A DNA stretch of 64,000 nucleotides from Rhyacichthys aspro (taxonomy: Eukaryota > Chordata > Actinopteri > Gobiiformes > Rhyacichthyidae): positions 14,561,982 to 14,625,981 of the forward strand of contig CM072168.1 of the NCBI GenBank assembly GCA_036850595.1, in the 5' to 3' direction. This document shows positions 21,901-36,900 of this stretch, piece after piece. The notes beneath the pieces are model-generated. The model made no database searches, was not told the DNA's origin, and was given only the letters and a program-made list of their open reading frames with translations. The number at the start of each line of letters is the position of its first letter. The first letter of the stretch is position 1. Both the position numbers and the translations under genes were made by a program.

Positions 21901-24900
21901 AGCACATTAGTTTAAAGAGTTTATAGTCTTGTATGAATTAGATACATTTTACATTTATTAGGAATATAAAAGTGAGCTTATAATGCACTTGTCACTAGTA
22001 TATTAATATAAATAAAAGTGATGATTTAAGACACAACACAATGATTAATGTGTATTTGCATGAAAAGTGTGTCAACAAAAGAGAAAAATGTGAAATTGCG
22101 GAATGATTCTAGAAAGATGTCTTGTACTAATTTAGTGGTCAAACATAAGGAAATTAATACAGAAACCTTAATATTCAACTAAATTCAATAACAAAATCTG
22201 ACCAGTCCATTTACGTCTTTCAATAAAAGAATGCTATTATAGTAGCAGCTCATACGGTACCAGGCCACACTCATTTTCTTTTATTTACCTTGATGCCCAC
22301 GTAGTCCACAGGAATGATGGGTTTCTCCAGAGAGGGCAGGCTGGCTTCATCCACCGGCTCTCCAACCATCACTTTGGTTGCCACATTAATAAAGTCCACC
22401 CCAATTGTTTTTGATACAAATGGGAAGGAGCGTGATGCCCTCAGGTTACACTCTATCACCTAAAACATATTTTGTAAAAAGCAAATTTCTATCAAACCAA
22501 CAGACAAGCAAACAGAACAACTAATCAGAGATGCACCTGAAAAATGGAAAACTAAAGGCATTACAAAAGGTGATTTGATTGAACTGCATTTGCTGCAGTC
22601 AACCTGAAAACACATTTCATTTAGTCACACATTCAGAAATATCACTCACCATAACATCATTGCCTTTAACCAGAAATTGGGTGTTAAAAGGGCCTGAAAT
22701 CTCAAATGCTTGGCCAATTTTCCAGGTGGCAATCTTAACCTGAAAGCAATGGGAAATAAAAAACCCACACAGATATTATGCATGAAAATGGCTGTAAACA
22801 TTTTATGTGACAGTAAATGCTTTATTGTTGATTGAAAATAAGTGTGAGAAAAATTACAGCACAATTACTGACCTTTTCAAGCGCTCCCTGGCTAATAGTT
22901 TGGGTTGGTAGCATTAGGGTGGCATCTCCTGAGTGCACACCAGCATCTTCCACATGCTCCGTTATGGCATGAACCAACACCTAAACAGAAAGGAGGACAT
23001 TAGACTGGGTAAGACTGGACAGTTGGTTATGAATAGTGCTCTCTGTGTCATTGCTCTGAAGCCAGACAGAAACTGGATATGCAGTGTCAAAGGAATAACT
23101 TGCAACATTTCACCACCAGGAGGATTTGTATCGCCAATAAATTGTCTGTATCTGTAAATGAGCTGCCGTGTCATTAGCTCATTTAAAGTGCTGCTACCCA
23201 TAGCATTCATTAGCACTTTTTCAGATAGAGCATGTAATTAATACATGCTATCTCTGACTTTTCCACTCTCCCACACACATATAGTCAACTCTCACACACA
23301 CGCAACCAGGCGAGGCCAGGAATAATGAAGTCTGTTTGGTATTCAATGAATGGACAGCTTGTTAATGTGATACTGAAGATAAAGGAAAGGCTGTATTCAG
23401 TGAAAGTAAGAAAAAAGAAAGTCTACCTTACAACTGGACTGCTCACGTACAAACTGACACCCTTGAAATGACTTCCACAGTCCAAATAATAGAAAAACAG
23501 ACAGGGCGCTCAGGACAAGTGCCTGTGTGGCTCTGTCACAAAGACCAAGAAGCCCTACAACCAAAGTTTTTAGAAGTCACCACCACTGTACTGAACTTTA
23601 AAAGAGAAAACTGAGAAATATAATCCTCAGGGCACAATACATGAGAGCTAAATTTCAATGATCTGATTGAAAAGGAAAAACACATGACACTTTCTGTATT
23701 ATTGAAAAAAGACTATGTAAATTTCTATCATACAGCACATAGCCTCAAAGTAATTTTTAATGGTCCCTGACATTATTACGGAAGAATAACATATTCTATG
23801 TGACAGACAATGCACTCGACTACAAGACTTCTCTATGTAACTCTGAGTGACTGAGAACATTACCTTTGTGAGAAAATGTATGTCAGGAGAACACAACTCA
23901 AAAATAAAATATCTAAATATCTAAATATCTGAGTGATTATATTGACATTTGACTTTAACCTTTTTACTTTGCATAACCCAGTTAAAATATGAACCAGGCT
24001 TTCCCAAGAAATGTGACGAATGTGCAAAATGACTGTACCTTTCCATTTTTGGCAACAGCGTCCACCTCCACCTCTCTGGCTCCACGGATGAACTTTGTGA
24101 TAACCACTGGGTGCTCCTGGAGAATTAAGAACTGCTGAGATGTTGCTCTCCATAGGTTTGGTTTGTGAAGACCACTTCATATTTTCTTTAAATATTTTCA
24201 AACACACTGAATGACTGCAAAGTGAAAAGTTAAGAAAACTAATCCCAATTTAATAACTTGATTCTAAAGCTGTAATGTGTGCAAGTGAGTGTAGGTCTCT
24301 GGGGCTTTTGAAAGAGGTCAGGAACCAGTGAGCCACTGGAGGGTTTGGGAAAGCCCTTGAGACAACACAAGGAAACAAGTGTGACATATTCCTGAGAACT
24401 TACCAGAATAAACAAGATCTTAATCTGAAAATTGAAATTTTTTAACAGATACAGTATGTTTAAAGACTCAGTTAGCACTGATCTTACCTGCGACACTTGA
24501 GTGGCCTCCTCTAAAAAGCGTTTCATCTCGTCTTCTCCATACACAACGTTCATTGCAGAGCCACTGAAGGGTAGAAAGAAGCATAAAGAGAGAGTGGGGA
24601 GGAGGATAAAACAAAAGGCCACAGGAGAGGAAGAGAAGCAAGCAAACAAAAGAACATACAAGCTTCAAATGATCGTTCAAAACACTCATTATCTCCTCGT
24701 TGCATCATCATTACCATCGGGAACAAGGTCTAGAAACAGTCAAAATAAGGAGCGAGAGAAAAAGAAGGAAAACGAAAGCTATTTAGGTCAAAAACCACTC
24801 CAGGCTCTTGAAATCGAGTGCAGAACTTAGTCATTAAAAAAACAACAGATTTAGGCTAGTTTTGTTGTGGTTGTTGTTTTTGATTTTTAAAAGCTAGCTG

Positions 24901-27900
24901 GGCTATCCTCCTGTCTGAGAAGGAGGAGCTGGGAGAAACAGGACAGAAAAAGGCCACAGGCTCAGGTCACAGTTTTATTTCTTTAATGGCTGTTGCTTAG
25001 AGCTAGAAATATGCCCAAAACCCAAATGAATGCAAACTTTTCATTTGAATAGCAAAACTTAACTCTGAAAATGTCAGTTATTTAGACCTATTTTCGTAGA
25101 TACGTTAAAATTGAGAACACCTTTTCCTCTAAATCTTCAATACTTTAAATTTCTCTCATCTCGTCAGCATCAGTGTCTGCAGAACATCAAAACTGTGAGA
25201 GTAGTAACTTGGGAGTTTGCCTTTAAAACTTTACTTCCGAAAAATCACTAGTAAAAGTAGTGATAAAATGTTCATAAAAGGTTCATGCCTCAATACATGA
25301 TGATTATAATTGAAAGATGAGAATATATCAGATTTTCCAGAAAATGAATATATTAAAGTGGTAAATATATCAAACATAGTAAGTTTTAGCACATTTTAAG
25401 TCATTGATGTAAAAAATAAGACTTGGATTTGACAAGAAAAACGTGTTTGGTGTGTAAATGGACGTGTTTGCGCATATGTATTGAGGATGAGAAGAACATT
25501 CAAACACCATTACCAAGTGTGTCAAAGAGAGAGCAGAAACACTTTGGGGAGGAGATGAGATCAGAGGGAGTTCACCCTAAGCTGATGCTGGAGAGGATGG
25601 ATAGACTGATTTTAAAACAACACCCCCCAATGCTTGAAATCCATAAAAAGTCTACATTATACATTCTGTTATTTTTGTTATTGCTCAAACACCAATGGAA
25701 AACAGAGTGTCACCATGACATCTACTGGACAATAGTGTTACTGCAAACACTACTTTTATAACTAAAATTGTACTGTTAGAACTCACCTAAGAACATAGGA
25801 GGGACGAAGCAGGCAAGGATATCCCACTTGGCTGGCAAAGGCAAATGCATCTTCCTGTAACACATGGTTTGCTTTACTTGCATTTAGAAAAATTATGGAG
25901 GAAAAATAATCCTCTTATTAAGTCCTCATTTCAAGAAAAATACTATGTTAATGGTGTTAAAAAAAAAACAACAAAAAACTAATTATGCTATCGATTGGAA
26001 AATACATAATTCTGGCCAAAATATCCAGAAGCATGTTATGACACACAAACATTTATATGACTTATGTGGTTTGGATGACTTTGTACAGCTTGATATAGAA
26101 AATAAACTTTGCTTAGGGGACTTGAAGTAAAGGTACAAATTAATTTTGTAAAGACAAGGATAAAACACTGTTCCTGCAAAACAATATACACCCCCCTTGT
26201 GAATTTAAAATAATTGTTTAAGGATGTCTCTGGAGTCTGGAAAACTCGGTTATCTCTACTTTGAAGAATGAACTTGTTACAGTATATGAGTATGTTAAGT
26301 GCTTATAAAGCAGCAGTGACCAATGTGACCGAGGAATAGCTCTCTAAAAAAAATAATGTCATACAAATTTCCAGACTTCACAAAAATGTACAGAGATGCG
26401 CAGTAATCAAAGCCGAGGGCATCCAGTAATTTTAGTCTTTCAATTCAGTTCATAGGAGATATAAGGAAGTGCTTTGGAAGAAAAATGGAAACCTCTATCA
26501 GAATACTATAATACCTCAGAGTCTTTCACCTTTTCGGTCTAGTCTTCTTCTATTAGCAAAAGACAGACTTCCTTTATACAAAATGTAAATATAATGTGTA
26601 TGCCATCAGTATCTGGGGTGGGGGACAAAGAGTTTTTTAATTGTACGCCAGATTCTCAGCACAAGAAAAGTAATAATAATCTTTCAGCACTGTCAAGAGA
26701 AAAAAAAAATATATATATATTTTCCTCAGTTACTCTTCTATACATTATTTATATCTTCTTACCAATGAGCTTAGAGCTCTCCATGGGGCTTGAGCCACAC
26801 CAAGGTCATCTAAAATACTGGAGAACACAGAGCGCTCCTCAGCCCGGTCAATCTGCACGGGGCTCGTCCCAAGAATCTTTACCCCGTTTTGGTGCAGCGG
26901 GACAGCCAGGTTGTTGGGGATCTGACCTCCCACTGACACAATACTGCCAGAGCAACCCTGGAGAGTAGAAAGGGTAGGGCACAGAGGAAGAAAAAAAACA
27001 GAATGGCAGAGCAGAAAGTCAACAGAAAGAAGAAAGAAGAAATTTTATTATATGAAAACAGTGGTTGTATCCTGTTATTGTGACCAGTGATCACTTGGCA
27101 ACAACACAGACCCACATGAAGTGATCTTGGTTTTGTCGGGGGTTAATTTCAACAAGGTGTTCATGAGGAAGTGTGTATGCTGCTTTTAATAACAATATGC
27201 AGCCCTTCCTCCTGTCTAGCTGATCCAGGGGGATGCTGTTTCCATAGCAATGCCAGGTTGTATCTCTTCATTATTCAGGGGCTTGCTCTCCTGCTCCTGT
27301 CCAGGGTTTATCTCCATGCACTAATGCTGTATTTATCACAGACACACAAGCATAGACACGCACGTAGACGCAAACCCACGGGGGGACTATAGCACAGAGA
27401 GGGGGATTGATGGTAATGCCATCTATCTGAACAAACACTTCATCACAGTGATCTTACAGCGGCTTTAGCTGGATTACAGGTCTTGAGTAAATAAAAGTCA
27501 TTGGTATATGAGCTCAAAATATACAGTCAATACATAATGATAAAATTTGAGTTTAGTTGGAAAATGAATGAAGATGGTAGTGAGTTAACTCTTGGAAAAA
27601 CAAGCTGAATGTCCACAGAAGAGCGACATGCAACTGCATTGAGCTAGCTTTGTTAATTTGCAGGAGAGCAGACACTCCATTACCAATCAGTGTTAATACT
27701 CAAACAAACACTTGCACAGCACTGTATTTGATCCCACTGCCACTGAGCTTTAAGTGTGAGAGCAAGACAAAGTTGCACACCTGCACCTAGAACTAAGCGT
27801 TTAATCTTGGACTGTCTGAGCGTCTGCATAATAAATGTTTCAATTAGGACCATTTAGATTTCCCCATTTGTAGTGCCTTTATTTGGCAGCTTTAATGGTC

Positions 27901-30900
27901 CACAGTTCATCCTAAAGAAAAAGGAAAAGCTCCTCCTAGTTCCGAAGGTTCTAACATCTACATAGTAATTATAGGCAAAGAGAATTTTATAATGAATAAT
28001 TTTTTTAAGTAAGATGTTTGCCCAATGCTGTAGTAATCCTAAGAATGTCACGCAATTTAAAGGTCTATTGATACATAATTTGACGTTTTAATGTATTTCT
28101 TTTATCCTCATCTAGAGCAATATAAACTGTTTTGAAATATTCAGATTAATTGCATGCTCTGACCTCCTGTTGGGTGATATCCAAGATCCGTTCCAGTGTC
28201 AGCTCCTCAAAGTAAAGACGGTCACACTCATCAAAGTCAGTGCTCACAGTCTCGGGATTATGGTTGACCACCACAGTCTTCTTGCCCATCTGCCTCAATG
28301 CTCTAATACTGGACACTGCACACCAATCAAATTCAACGCTGCTTCCTAAGGCATGACATCAAACATATTATACATACAGTATTATATAAGCAAATACAAG
28401 TATATAAAGGGTTTTTGTTAAGATTACCAATGTGGTATGGGCCACAACCAAGAACCATTATCCCCTGGTCGTTAAAGTCCACATCATGTTCCTGATAAGT
28501 TGTTAAAGTAAAGAAAAAATGTTATTAATTAAGCATTATTACACAATCAAACATTTTATTGAAGTATAGTTCAAATATAGTTTTATTTTTCTTGTTTTTT
28601 TATATTTTTCTTTAGTAGCAGGCTCTACATAGTACCTGCCCATGATGAGTACAGTAGAGATAGTTGGTCATAGCAGGATACTCTGCTGCCAATGTGTCAA
28701 TCTGAAAAGGAATTATAGACATTAAAAAAATTGGAAAAAAAACCAAACAGTTTAGAGACAAAAAATATAAGGAAGTCTGCTGAAGCTCACTTGTTTGACC
28801 CAGGGTTTGATGCCAAGGGACAGTCTTAGCTCCCTGGCTGCCCGCTCACTGAAGCAGAGGATCTGACCAATCTGGCGGTCGGAAAAACCATCCTGCTTGG
28901 CTTTCAACAACAACTCTCTGGGGACTGTGTTACTGTAGAAGAGACCAACAAATAGGAAAGTGTTACTAATAACTCTCCAATATTTACAGCAAAGATACTG
29001 TTAATTATTTGTTGTTGCTTTATACGTACATAGGTATTATGCACTGACAGCTTCTTTCTAGCAAGATAGCCACCAAAAGCCAGCCGATTTAACAAGTAAA
29101 CAGAGAGTACAGAAAGTTTGTGCACAGATAGTATTACTGGGCTTTGTTCATGTAAAAGATGCAATTGACTTATGTATTCATATCATTAGTATTACATTTT
29201 AGCAAAAGTAAAAACGGTAATGGAATTTTTTTTATTTCTGCTAAAACTCCTGGCTTCTTATTTGAATTATTAATGACCTCTGAATGTAACAATATTGAAA
29301 ATGTCAAGTGTGTTTTAACTCCCATGCAGCTGGACAGGGAACATGCAAATCCCAAAAATGCCAAGGAAAAGCAATATTTGATTTGAAAGTTTTTCTCTAA
29401 GTGGGATCACATTGAAGTAAGGTGAAGTAGCTTGGAGCTTTCTGTATCCTGAACTATGATAACAACTCTTTTTATGTCTGCCCAGAGAGACAGGCTATAT
29501 ATAACAATTAACAATATCCTATTTAATCCATCCAAGACAAATTTCCAACTGAGATCTGATTGAACATGTGCTGGTTATACTATGACAGTTTGACAGGACT
29601 CCTGTGACTAAGGACATATATCATGTGCTTTAAAAGCATGCATTATGGTGCATTCTGTCTTCTGGTGCTTATAAAGTAAGTCGTTCATAAATAAGATGCT
29701 AGTGTTGTAACTGAGTGAAAGTAAAAATATTTAAATATAGTTTCTAATTACATATCCTTTGTTCCGACCAAACCAACACAACACTAATATACTTCTGTGT
29801 GGATGAGTATGCTGACCAACAGAGCCTGAAGCCAAACTGCAATCACCTCTCTGGTCTGTCAGTCTGGCAGAAGCCCACTACTGTGTACCTGTCCCAGTGT
29901 CCCCTTCTCTACAGGCACTAGAGACAACAACAGCCCTCTATGTGTCAGCGTGTTGTGCTGCACCCACCAGACGGCCTGCCTTTAATTATTAAACAGCAGA
30001 GTCACAAGGAAGCAGTAGGTAACCTGTGCCTGCAGCTTTGATTTGAGCTGTCCAGCTAAGAGCTGGAGGGCAGAGAGAGCGCCAGCTGAGAGGAACCACT
30101 AGAGAAACATGCAAAAAAGTGAAGAGATTTGATATCTAATCATTTTGGAGAACAAAGTGATCTTTGCAGCAATTACAATATTATGTTTCAAGGTAAAGCC
30201 TTTTGGTGTTCATTATTATTTTGCCCTTAATTTACAGTTTAGACACAAATAATATTGTGGCTTCAAGGACAAAATACTCCCATTTACAGTTCATTTGTGG
30301 GATTTGAAGTCTCAAATGGAGACAAAAGCTGAATGAATATGAAATTAATGTAATTATATCAAAAGAAAATCTGTCATTTCAAGGAAAATTATTTGTTTCC
30401 TGATTTGAGTGCCTCTGTATTGTTGTGTTACAGTACCTTTTGTAGCGAGTCAGATGCTGCTCCAGCTGTGTTATTCTGTTGAGCTTGTGAAGAAACCACT
30501 TGTCTATGGCTGTCAGCTGATGGATCTTTTCCACACTCATACCACCATGCAGGGCCTGGAATATAAACAGTTTGTCTAATTAACTACACTAACATTGCTT
30601 CTGTTTCTTGACACAATAAAATAGCTACTCACTCCATGCTTCCAAATGATATTACTTTGCCAATACTGGCCTGTTATTATAAATCAGATATCACACAAGT
30701 CTTTCTCATCTGCTTGTAATATGGCAAGGTCACCCCATGACAACAGCTAGTAAATAAATTTTATTATTTTTCATTACATATCTGACAGGAAAAATCATTC
30801 TAGTGCTGTGTGGGTGGGTCTTACTAAACAGTCTGTAAAACCTGCCATGCCCCACCTTTAGAAGCTGTTAACCAAGCTCCAAGAGATTTATTACTGGAGC

Positions 30901-33900
30901 TTTAAAATGACAGCTTTAATGGCACAGACTTAACATGATCCACAAGGCTTAAATACAATAAAGCCGCAAGATAATTAAAGCATAATGCATTGTTCACATA
31001 CCACCTTTATGTTAACACTTAAGAATGAAACTAATGAAAGAATGCAGGCTAACAGGGACATTTTCTGTGTTGATTACCTTGAGGTATTATTGCTAGTGTT
31101 TGATTGCCTAGAGATAAGATTTGGTACATTAATCCCAAATGCTGCTTTACCCACTCATGCGCTTCCTCCATATTTAAGAGAATATAATTAATTTCATCTT
31201 CACAACTTACTCTAAACTAACAAAGCCATCATAACCACTTCTATTCTATGTCTACTACTGATAAAAACTAGAAAGAGCTAGGGAGATTTTTTCATTCACT
31301 TGAAATACAATGTACTGCCCGTACGTTCAAGTGAAGTGTGAGCCTGTGTTTAAGAGCATTTATTTAGGTACTATTCATCTTAGGTACATATCTCTGTCTA
31401 CTTCAGCGAAGCAAAAACATAAACAGGACTGTATTGAAAAAGCACAAAACAGACCTATGAAATAAATATTTCAGCTGTCCACATGTATAAATAGACAGAA
31501 AACATTTTAATAATCAAATCTCTTATATATATGTTTCTTTCAAATACATTGTTAATGTACAGGGCAACATTTTCACAAAGTCTAAATGAATTCCAAACAC
31601 AAATTAAGTCTTCTTCTTCAGACAATTGCCTTTATCTTGTGATTTGTGACAGCAATGAGCAAATTTAAGCCTGTGTTCATCTGCTTTAATACACTAAAGG
31701 ATATTTTTACCTTAGCAATGGAGAATATGCGGGTGCTTAAGGGCACAGCCAGCTCCTGCTGCAGGTTTTGAGCATCTGACCAGGCTTTCTTAAGCGGCAG
31801 GCGGGGTACAAAGCCATCCACTGAAGGATGGCACATCCTCAGGGCCTTCTGCATACTCTCCTCAAAAGTCCGACCTATTGCCATCACCTGAATACAAGAT
31901 ACAGTTAGTATGTAAGTATAAATATATGCGTATGACATTATTGAACTAATGTGTATATGATGGTCTCCCACCTCTCCAACACTCTTCATGGCACTCCCTA
32001 TTTCAAGGGACATGCCCTGAAAGCGATCCAAATCCCAGCGAGGAATCTTGGTGACGATGTAGTCTAGACTGGGCTCGAAACAGGCTGTGGTCTTCTCAGA
32101 TACAGCATTTTTGATTTCTGGTAAAGGTATTCCAAGAGCTAACTTAGCAGCTACAAATGCCAGAGGATACCTGTGACACAAAGGAAAAATGTGCAAGATT
32201 GTAGTGAAAGTTAGTATTTGTATAACAAAAACTTGAATGAATTACTTCATGAGTGAGTGCAATATGATTTTGCACCATGTTATATTTCGTGGTAGCTGCA
32301 ATTATGTCTGTTGTGTTGTATCATTATGATTTGTATTTATCACTTACCCAGTAGCTTTGGATGCCAGCGCAGAGCTCCGTGAAAGGCGGGCATTAACTTC
32401 AATGATGCAATATTCCAGGGATGAGGGGTGTAGAGCGTATTGAATATTGCATTCTCCTACAATACCCAGATGACGAACCACTTTGATGGCAGTCTCACGA
32501 AGCATGTGGTACTCCTCATTGGACAAAGTCTGACTTGGCGCCACAACTATTGAGTCCCCTAAAAAAGGAAAGTGATGTTGAAGTAGTTAGCTGCCCTGAC
32601 AGAGAATTAAAAAATAGAGACATGTAAAACAATCAAGAGGTGCACAGTGGCACATAGTGTATTAAATTGCTCATAGTGAATGAATATGAGAGAATGATTG
32701 TCTGTCAGTATCTGTGTATGAGCCCTGCCAGTGTCCAGGGTCTACCCCACCTAAGGCCCAAAGTTGCTGGAATATGACTCCAAACGAGATAAACAGTAGA
32801 AGATGAAAGAATAACAAACACAACCAATATATACAAAACATACAAGAAATTAATCTAACAAATTCAATGTGCTCAGTCTTTTAAACTAAAAATTGAGAAG
32901 TAGTGTATTCTCAAAATATAATTCTTCTAAATTAGACCAAACTGATTGATGCTTGATATGTTTACTTTGCAGTGGTATGAATCAAGTGATGTTATCCCTG
33001 ACTAGATATACGCACACTGAAAACACAGTAAATATGGTCAATATGAACAAACACATGATAAAATATGGCAACAAATTCAAGTGAGTTTCCAAGCCAAGAA
33101 AACAGAAATAAAACGGGCCCCAAAGAATATGAAAAGAACATAACACAAAAAAGCTGGACGAAATGTGTAGATATAGATATACCAGTGTGGATTCCCAAAG
33201 GGTCGAAGTTTTCCATGTTGCAGACAGTAACACAGTTATCAGCCACATCTCTGACCACTTCATACTCCACCTCTTTCCAGCCGAGCAGTGACTTCTCCAC
33301 CAGAATCTGACTGCTCATGGCCAGAGCCTGCACCGTGCACAGAAGTTGGACAATTTATAGGTGCAACCCGTTATTATCCTTTATACAAAGGGAGGTCTAA
33401 TAATATTAAGAGAGGTATTACACAGGGTGAACACCAGGTAAATATCGACAAACTAAGGGAATTCTCCAAAATAAGAATAAACATTTATGTAATAGTGTCA
33501 AGTACATAATGTGATTTAATGTAATATTAGATTACCTTGAGTAGGTGAGAGAATAAAAGGATAGGAAGATTTTATGGGTGCAACACTAAATAGTCTGATA
33601 ACAACTGTAAACACCACAACTCCTTGCTTATTGCCTCCATGAGTATACATTTTACTTTGACAATTAGTTCTGACCTTGCAAGCCGTGTCCTCTAGCTTTT
33701 CCTTGTTTGCACACAGGCCAGAGCCCAGGCCTCCGAGGGCATAAGCAGATCTTAACATTACTGGGTAGCCAATCCGCTCTGCAGCTTTCAATGCATCGGA
33801 CACCTAAAACATATACTTTGTAATAAAGCTTATAGATGCACACACACAGTGAAAACAGTTAAATATTTGAGTAAGTGGCACTTACAGACTCCACAGCAAT

Positions 33901-36900
33901 ACTGGGTGCAATCTTTTCATTGATCTCCATCAGTTTATCAGCAAAAAGCTGTCTGTCCTCAGTGGCCATGATGGACTCCACTGGGGTTCCCAGGACTTTG
34001 ACTCCATACTTGTCCAGAACACCCTGCTTAAATAATTCAACTCCTACATAACACACAAATCCACATCTAGATGTATACCTGACCAAACAGATAAAATATT
34101 TTTGAGTTGAATATGAGTGAGTGCATGTGAAAACTCCACATTATCAGAGTTCATTTGACAATGTAGCCATCTTACCACAATTGAGTGCAGTTTGTCCACC
34201 CATTGACAGTAAGATGCCATCCGGACGCTCAGCCTTGATGACTTCAGTCACAAACTGTGGTGTAACTGGGAGAAAGTAGACAGAGTCCGCTTGCTTTGTT
34301 CCCACTTCATTTGTCTGAACTGAGGCAATGTTTGGGTTCATGAGCACAGTCTTTAGATTCTCCTCCTATAACACAATGTTAAATGTTAAAGCAATGTATT
34401 GAAATAAACTTTTGGTAACACACTTGTGTGCTTTATTCATTAACATTCATTTCTTACTGCATGCTCTTCTGAATTTCTGAAGAGTAAATACACATATGTG
34501 AGCATGTGTGTGAATTAAATTGTTATTGGTATAGGTACACTATTAAATAGGTTTCATTATACACATACATATTCAAAACTATTTAGATATTCACTTTTTA
34601 TGAATGTAATACCTCAACTACTGAATCAGATGCAATTCATTTTATAACAAATTTAAAACCTGTGCATGAAACATATATAGTATAGGCCTTACCTTCATGG
34701 CTTTGATGGCCTGAGATCCTGAGTAATCAAACTCTCCAGCTTGACCAATAGACAGACCTCCAGAGCCTAGGACCAGGACCTTCGACACCTGCACTCACAC
34801 AGCCAGATATTCATTTAAAGTGCAGTTAAATTTCTCCTGTGAAGTTATGTAATATAGAGTACCTGAGCTCTGGGAGGGATGGATGGTTTCTTGGGCATGA
34901 CTGACTCTATATTGCCATCCTTTCCTTTCTTGATCAAGGACATGAATGTATCAAAGAGGAACTGTGTATATGAAAAGCATATTTAAAGTCGTTTATCAGG
35001 GGTTGGTAGAAAACATTGGTGGTAATTGTAACAAAAAATAAATACAACACAAATAGCTTTGAGAAAGATTACACAAAGAGCAATGCATATTAGAACAAAA
35101 CAGATTAGCGGAAAAGAACTGTTTAACTTTTAAAATGAAATGAAATACAAATAAAATACTATGAAACTCATTAAAAGTGGGGGATTAATTAAGAAATCTG
35201 GTGAAAAGGCAATTTTAGCTGCTTGAGCAGTGAGGAGCTCAGTGTGAGCAAAAATATTTATTTCTACAAAAGTACTAAATGTGAACTGTTTTAGGGACTA
35301 CAGCAAGCTTAAGAGCCAACAGAAAGATATTGCCTCATAGAAACGCTAAATAGAATTGTCAGTTGTTGGCAGATGCAAAAGTGTAACAAACAAAGCTGAA
35401 ATATGAGCTATGAGTTACAGAGGTAAAAGGACAACATTTATTTCCAGTACTATACAGACAATATTCCTGCTGCAAAGAGAAAACTTCGGAGTCTGTGATG
35501 TTTTTGCGAGTCAAAAACACATTCTGTCAACTGAATATCTCGTCATTGTGCTTCAGTATGACAGAGGTTGCAACATACTTTGACCAGAACTTGAACTATC
35601 GGCCTTACCTGCCAAAAACTAGCATCATCACCACATGCAGTTCTAGCGACAGGCACAGTTAGCAGTCCCGAAACACCTGGGGCCTCACAAAGCTAATGTT
35701 ACTGATGTCTGTACATGTGATAGTATCCATTCTTTATGAGTTTGTTTTCTGCAATCCACTGTTTTCAGTACTTTTACAGTGTCTGACAGTTACAACGAAA
35801 CACTAATGTAACAACTAAAAAAATGAATACTTATAACTTTTACAACAGATATTTTGTACTTGTACAAGAGAAATGACTGAGTGAGGATCTTAAACTTTTC
35901 TTTCAAGCACTGTCAAAGACTTTAATTACCTCTGTGTCTGTGGGACCTCCTTTAGCCTCTGGATGGAACTGGGCCGTGAAAATAGGTTTACTTTTGTGCA
36001 TGATGCCCTGAAAAGATGCAGAGTTCACTGAAATTCATTGGCTAAAATTTTAATAGTCTGATCCATATCCTGTATTTTAATCAACATAAAAATATAAAAT
36101 GTGGGAAAAGTGAATAAACATGAACCTCATTAGTGCCATCATTGGCATTGATGAACAGTGGGCTCCATCCTGGTGGCAGGGATTCGCTGTCTATGCCATA
36201 GCCATGGTTCTGTGCAGTAATGAAGGCCTGGCCTGTCATCACATTAAGCACTGGCTGGTTTTGGCCCCTGGGAAACCGCAGGCATAAAAAACAGTTATTT
36301 TTCTACAACAAGCCCAATTTATGATTGCCCTGAAAAAAATGACAATACAAGGTAGCAATAAGTTTAAAATGTTGGATTATTTATGAGCTTAATAACATGG
36401 CACCAGGCTGGAATTCACCTGTTGCCCATTGGTAGTTTGTATGACTTAGCTCCTGCCGCAAGAGCAGTGATCTGGTTACCCATACAAATGCCAAAGACTG
36501 GCTGAGGACGATCACTTTCCAAAACCTGCACAACAAAGACAGAATTAAAAAAAAAACAACATTAAAATATCTATAGTAATCTCAATACATTAAATGTTTG
36601 ATAGAGTAAACAATTTGAAATTTTAATTTAAGGAAGATGGCTCAGTCACTTTTAAATAAATATACTGTGTATCCAACCAAGTGATACATTAGTACAGTAT
36701 TACTACAGAATGGCAATACAATGTCTAGAGTGAAGAAAAAAAGATTGATGTAGCAATCCTCTGTGGAACATGAACTATTGAAGAACAGCTGTGTGCTATA
36801 CATTGACTGACTGTGGACTTAAGTTTTATTAATGAACTAATGCATTAGTACTGTTTTTGCTAGCCCTACATACCTTGCGAACATTCTGGATAAGAGTCTT

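Noticed and set aside
32982..33263. Hydrophobic minus-strand open frames reading past cps1 exon 17
   Set aside because: They are read-through of the exon into its intron beyond a good donor at 33182; cps1 phase requires splicing there.
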